Source: an uncultured Clostridia bacterium
GTDB lineage: Bacteria > Bacillota > Clostridia > TANB77 > CAG-508
Direction of reading: 5' to 3'
Length of the DNA stretch: 7,365 bases
NCBI GenBank assembly: GCA_944390615.1
Contig: CALXRJ010000015.1
Span: 1 to 7,365, forward strand
The notes below the pieces were generated by a model, which worked only from the letters and a program-made list of their open reading frames with translations, searched no databases and was not told where the DNA came from. Made by a program: the position numbers and the translations under genes. Each line of letters starts with the position of its first letter. Position 1 is the first letter of the stretch. Positions 6,066 to 7,365 of the stretch are shown in pieces.

Positions 6066-6758
6066 TTAACATTTTTCCAAATGACTTTTTATACAATTTT
6101 GTGGAGGCTCCTTAAAACTTAAATACCAACTCATACCATTATTATTTTCTTCGATATATTTTTGTCTTTCTTCTAATTCCGGATAAGTTTGTGGTGCTGG
6201 CACAATTACTGGTTGATTTGGCATCCAGTTTGCTGGTGTAGAGCCATTACTACAGTCAGCCATTTGAAGGGCTTGAACAGTTCTTATAATTTCTGGTATG
6301 TTTCTCCCTACATTTAATGGATAGGTTAATATAACTCGAATGATTCCTTCTGGGTCTATGATTACTACATCTCTTACGGTTTGGGTATTGCTTACATCTT
6401 TGGATACCATTCCATATAATCTTGCTATTTCTCCGCTTCTGTCGGCAACGATGGGAAATGGTAATATAATTCCTGTTCTTAAGTAAATATCATTCATCCA
6501 AGCTAAGTGTGAAGCGTTACTATCAATACTTAAACCTAGAAGCTCTGTATTCATTTGCTGGAAATATGGGTATGCCTTGCTAAAAGCTATCATTTCGGTT
6601 GTACATACTGGGGTGAAATCTCCTGGGTGTGAGAAAAATACAAGCCATTTTCCTTGGTAGTCATTTAAGTTTTTTGGCCCATAAGTTGTTGTGGCCTGAA
6701 AGCTAGGTGCTTTTTGTCCTATTTTTAATGTTCCATTCATCATTAATTCATAATCCAT
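6066..6758 (-). CDS. Peroxiredoxin, Prx6-like (AhpC/TSA family)
   Basis: A 230-aa thiol peroxidase that reduces hydrogen peroxide or organic peroxides in the cytosol. The active site is the peroxidatic Cys52 in FFSHPGDFTPVCTTE, with Pro45, Thr49 and Arg129 (TVRDVVIIDPEG) completing the family's catalytic set. The long C-terminal arm (from about 165: PANWMPNQPVIVPAPQTYPE) is typical of the Prx6 group found in archaea and anaerobes. In archaeal members that arm carries a C-x5-C pair; by eye those positions are Gly208 and Ser214 here, while other cysteines occur at 169, 222 and 230 (the last residue). The enzyme may work as 1-Cys, or use Cys222/Cys230 for resolution. The ATG start is 8 bases from AAGGAG. 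That site sits in a strong hairpin shared with the promoter. No terminator is evident downstream. Confidence 0.93.
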   Translation of the reverse strand: MDYELMMNGTLKIGQKAPSFQATTTYGPKNLNDYQGKWLVFFSHPGDFTPVCTTEMIAFSKAYPYFQQMNTELLGLSIDSNASHLAWMNDIYLRTGIILPFPIVADRSGEIARLYGMVSKDVSNTQTVRDVVIIDPEGIIRVILTYPLNVGRNIPEIIRTVQALQMADCSNGSTPANWMPNQPVIVPAPQTYPELEERQKYIEENNNGMSWYLSFKEPPQNCIKSHLEKC

Positions 6759-6761
6759 AAT

Positions 6762-6808
6762 AAAGTCTCCTTTTCATACTTTTTTATATTGTATGAAAAG
6801 GAGACTTT
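6762..6808 (-). promoter_or_regulatory. 18-bp hairpin that hides the peroxiredoxin Shine-Dalgarno in read-through RNA
   Basis: AAAGTCTCCTTTTCATAC (6762-6779) and its perfect complement (6791-6808) flank an 11-base loop. On the minus strand the 3' arm holds AAGGAG, the peroxiredoxin ribosome binding site, and is followed by TTATT and the ATG. RNA read through from tyrS would fold this stem and block the site; the stem may also act as a weak terminator for tyrS, although its T tail is short and broken by an A. Confidence 0.75.
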
Positions 6809-6816
6809 TTTGTTAA
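6788..6816 (-). promoter_or_regulatory. Promoter of the peroxiredoxin gene, inside the hairpin
   Basis: On the minus strand, -35 TTAACA (6811-6816; 5 of 6) and -10 TACAAT (6788-6793; 5 of 6) are 17 bases apart. The -35 box overlaps the tyrS stop codon (6813-6815), and the -10 box straddles the 5' arm and the loop. Transcription would begin in the loop or at the foot of the 3' arm, giving an RNA that lacks the 5' arm and leaves the ribosome binding site free. Confidence 0.65.
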
Positions 6817-7365
6817 TTATCTATCTTTATAAACCTATTTTTTCCAAATTGTAAAATAATTTCTTTATTTAGATTTACCATTTGATTTATGTCTTCTACT
6901 AACTTACCATTTATTTTTACTCCTTTAGCCTGTATCATCCTTTTTGCTTCTCCTTTTGATTTGGCAAACTCTGTTTTTACTAATAAATCACATATGGCTA
7001 TCTTTTGGATTGGATTACTTAATTTCATACATTTGATATTACTTGGAATTCCACCTTTTGCAATGATTTTGTACTTTTCCTCTGCAGATAAAATAAATTC
7101 TTCGCCATGATACATTTTAATAATTTCTCTTGCATATTTTCTATGTGCTTCTACAATATCTTCCTCAATCCATTTTTCCGCATCTTCGATAGCAATATTG
7201 GTTGTAAGTTGAAAATATTGTATTAAAACTTCATCTGGAATTTTCATTGCTTTTTCATACATAATCTCTGGTAATTCGTCTATTCCTATATAATTGCCTA
7301 ACGATTTACTCATTTTTTCTTTTCCGTCTAAACCAACTAATAATGGAAAAGTAATAACAACTTGC
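6813..7365 (-). CDS. tyrS: Tyrosyl-tRNA synthetase, C-terminal part
   Basis: The gene enters from the right edge; 184 base-triplets including the stop are visible and the start is outside. The peptide begins QVVITFPLLVGLDGKEK and runs into MSKSLGNYIGIDELPEIMYEK. L-L-x-G-x-D-G-x-x-K-M-S-K-S is the class I synthetase signature loop that binds ATP during tyrosine activation. The middle part (IPDEVLIQYFQLTT) and the C-terminal S4 RNA-binding domain (AKSKGEAKRMIQAKGVKING, then KLVEDINQMVN) match the bacterial TyrRS layout and contact the tRNA. The pattern MSKSLGNYIGI resembles the second bacterial TyrRS type (TyrZ-like), so the symbol could be tyrZ; this cannot be settled without the N-terminal part. 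The stop codon overlaps the -35 box of the peroxiredoxin promoter. Confidence 0.92.
   Translation of the reverse strand, partial: QVVITFPLLVGLDGKEKMSKSLGNYIGIDELPEIMYEKAMKIPDEVLIQYFQLTTNIAIEDAEKWIEEDIVEAHRKYAREIIKMYHGEEFILSAEEKYKIIAKGGIPSNIKCMKLSNPIQKIAICDLLVKTEFAKSKGEAKRMIQAKGVKINGKLVEDINQMVNLNKEIILQFGKNRFIKIDN

Noticed and set aside
6762..6814. Hairpin plus T-run as a plus-strand terminator
   Set aside because: The stem followed by six T looks right on the plus strand, but no plus-strand gene lies upstream, so this use is unlikely.
6889..7110. Plus-strand 73-codon frame
   Set aside because: Shadow of the tyrosyl-tRNA synthetase gene.

Overview
The window is very AT-rich. Every gene I can support lies on the minus strand, with AGGAGG-type ribosome binding sites and frequent TGn-extended -10 boxes. 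This style, together with the protein families, suggests a low-GC Bacillota, probably a Clostridia-type anaerobe. I cannot name the species from sequence alone. TAA, TAG and TGA all act as stops, so there is no sign of an altered genetic code.

Read in the direction of transcription, from the right edge to the left, the layout is as follows. (1) The 3' part of a tyrosyl-tRNA synthetase gene (KMSKS loop plus S4 domain). (2) A Prx6-like peroxiredoxin, whose promoter and Shine-Dalgarno sequence lie in the two arms of one 18-bp hairpin. (3) A 390-base gap holding a doubtful 51-codon reading frame, a 114-bp inverted-repeat element that resembles a MITE, and a promoter. (4) A 39-codon small gene that ends one base before a DHH/DHHA2 phosphoesterase gene. 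(5) An upstream region with 32-bp-period repeats overlapping the promoter of an AAA_14/DUF4143 ATPase, which is broken by two in-frame stops in its Walker B motif. (6) A 316-aa coiled-coil protein and a metallo-beta-lactamase-fold hydrolase, 15 bases apart. (7) An MTA/SAH nucleosidase-like protein with its own terminator. (8) The first 63 codons of an AMP-binding (acyl-CoA synthetase-like) gene, cut by the left edge.

Most of these are ordinary housekeeping or accessory enzymes, and I do not see a complete new multi-gene system. The likely operons are the 39-aa ORF with the DHH gene, and the coiled-coil gene with the MBL gene. The other genes appear to have their own promoters. The parts worth a second look are regulatory and evolutionary: the promoter-containing hairpin before the peroxiredoxin, the phased repeats before the ATPase, the localized Walker B lesion, the inverted-repeat element, and several enzymes with altered key residues.
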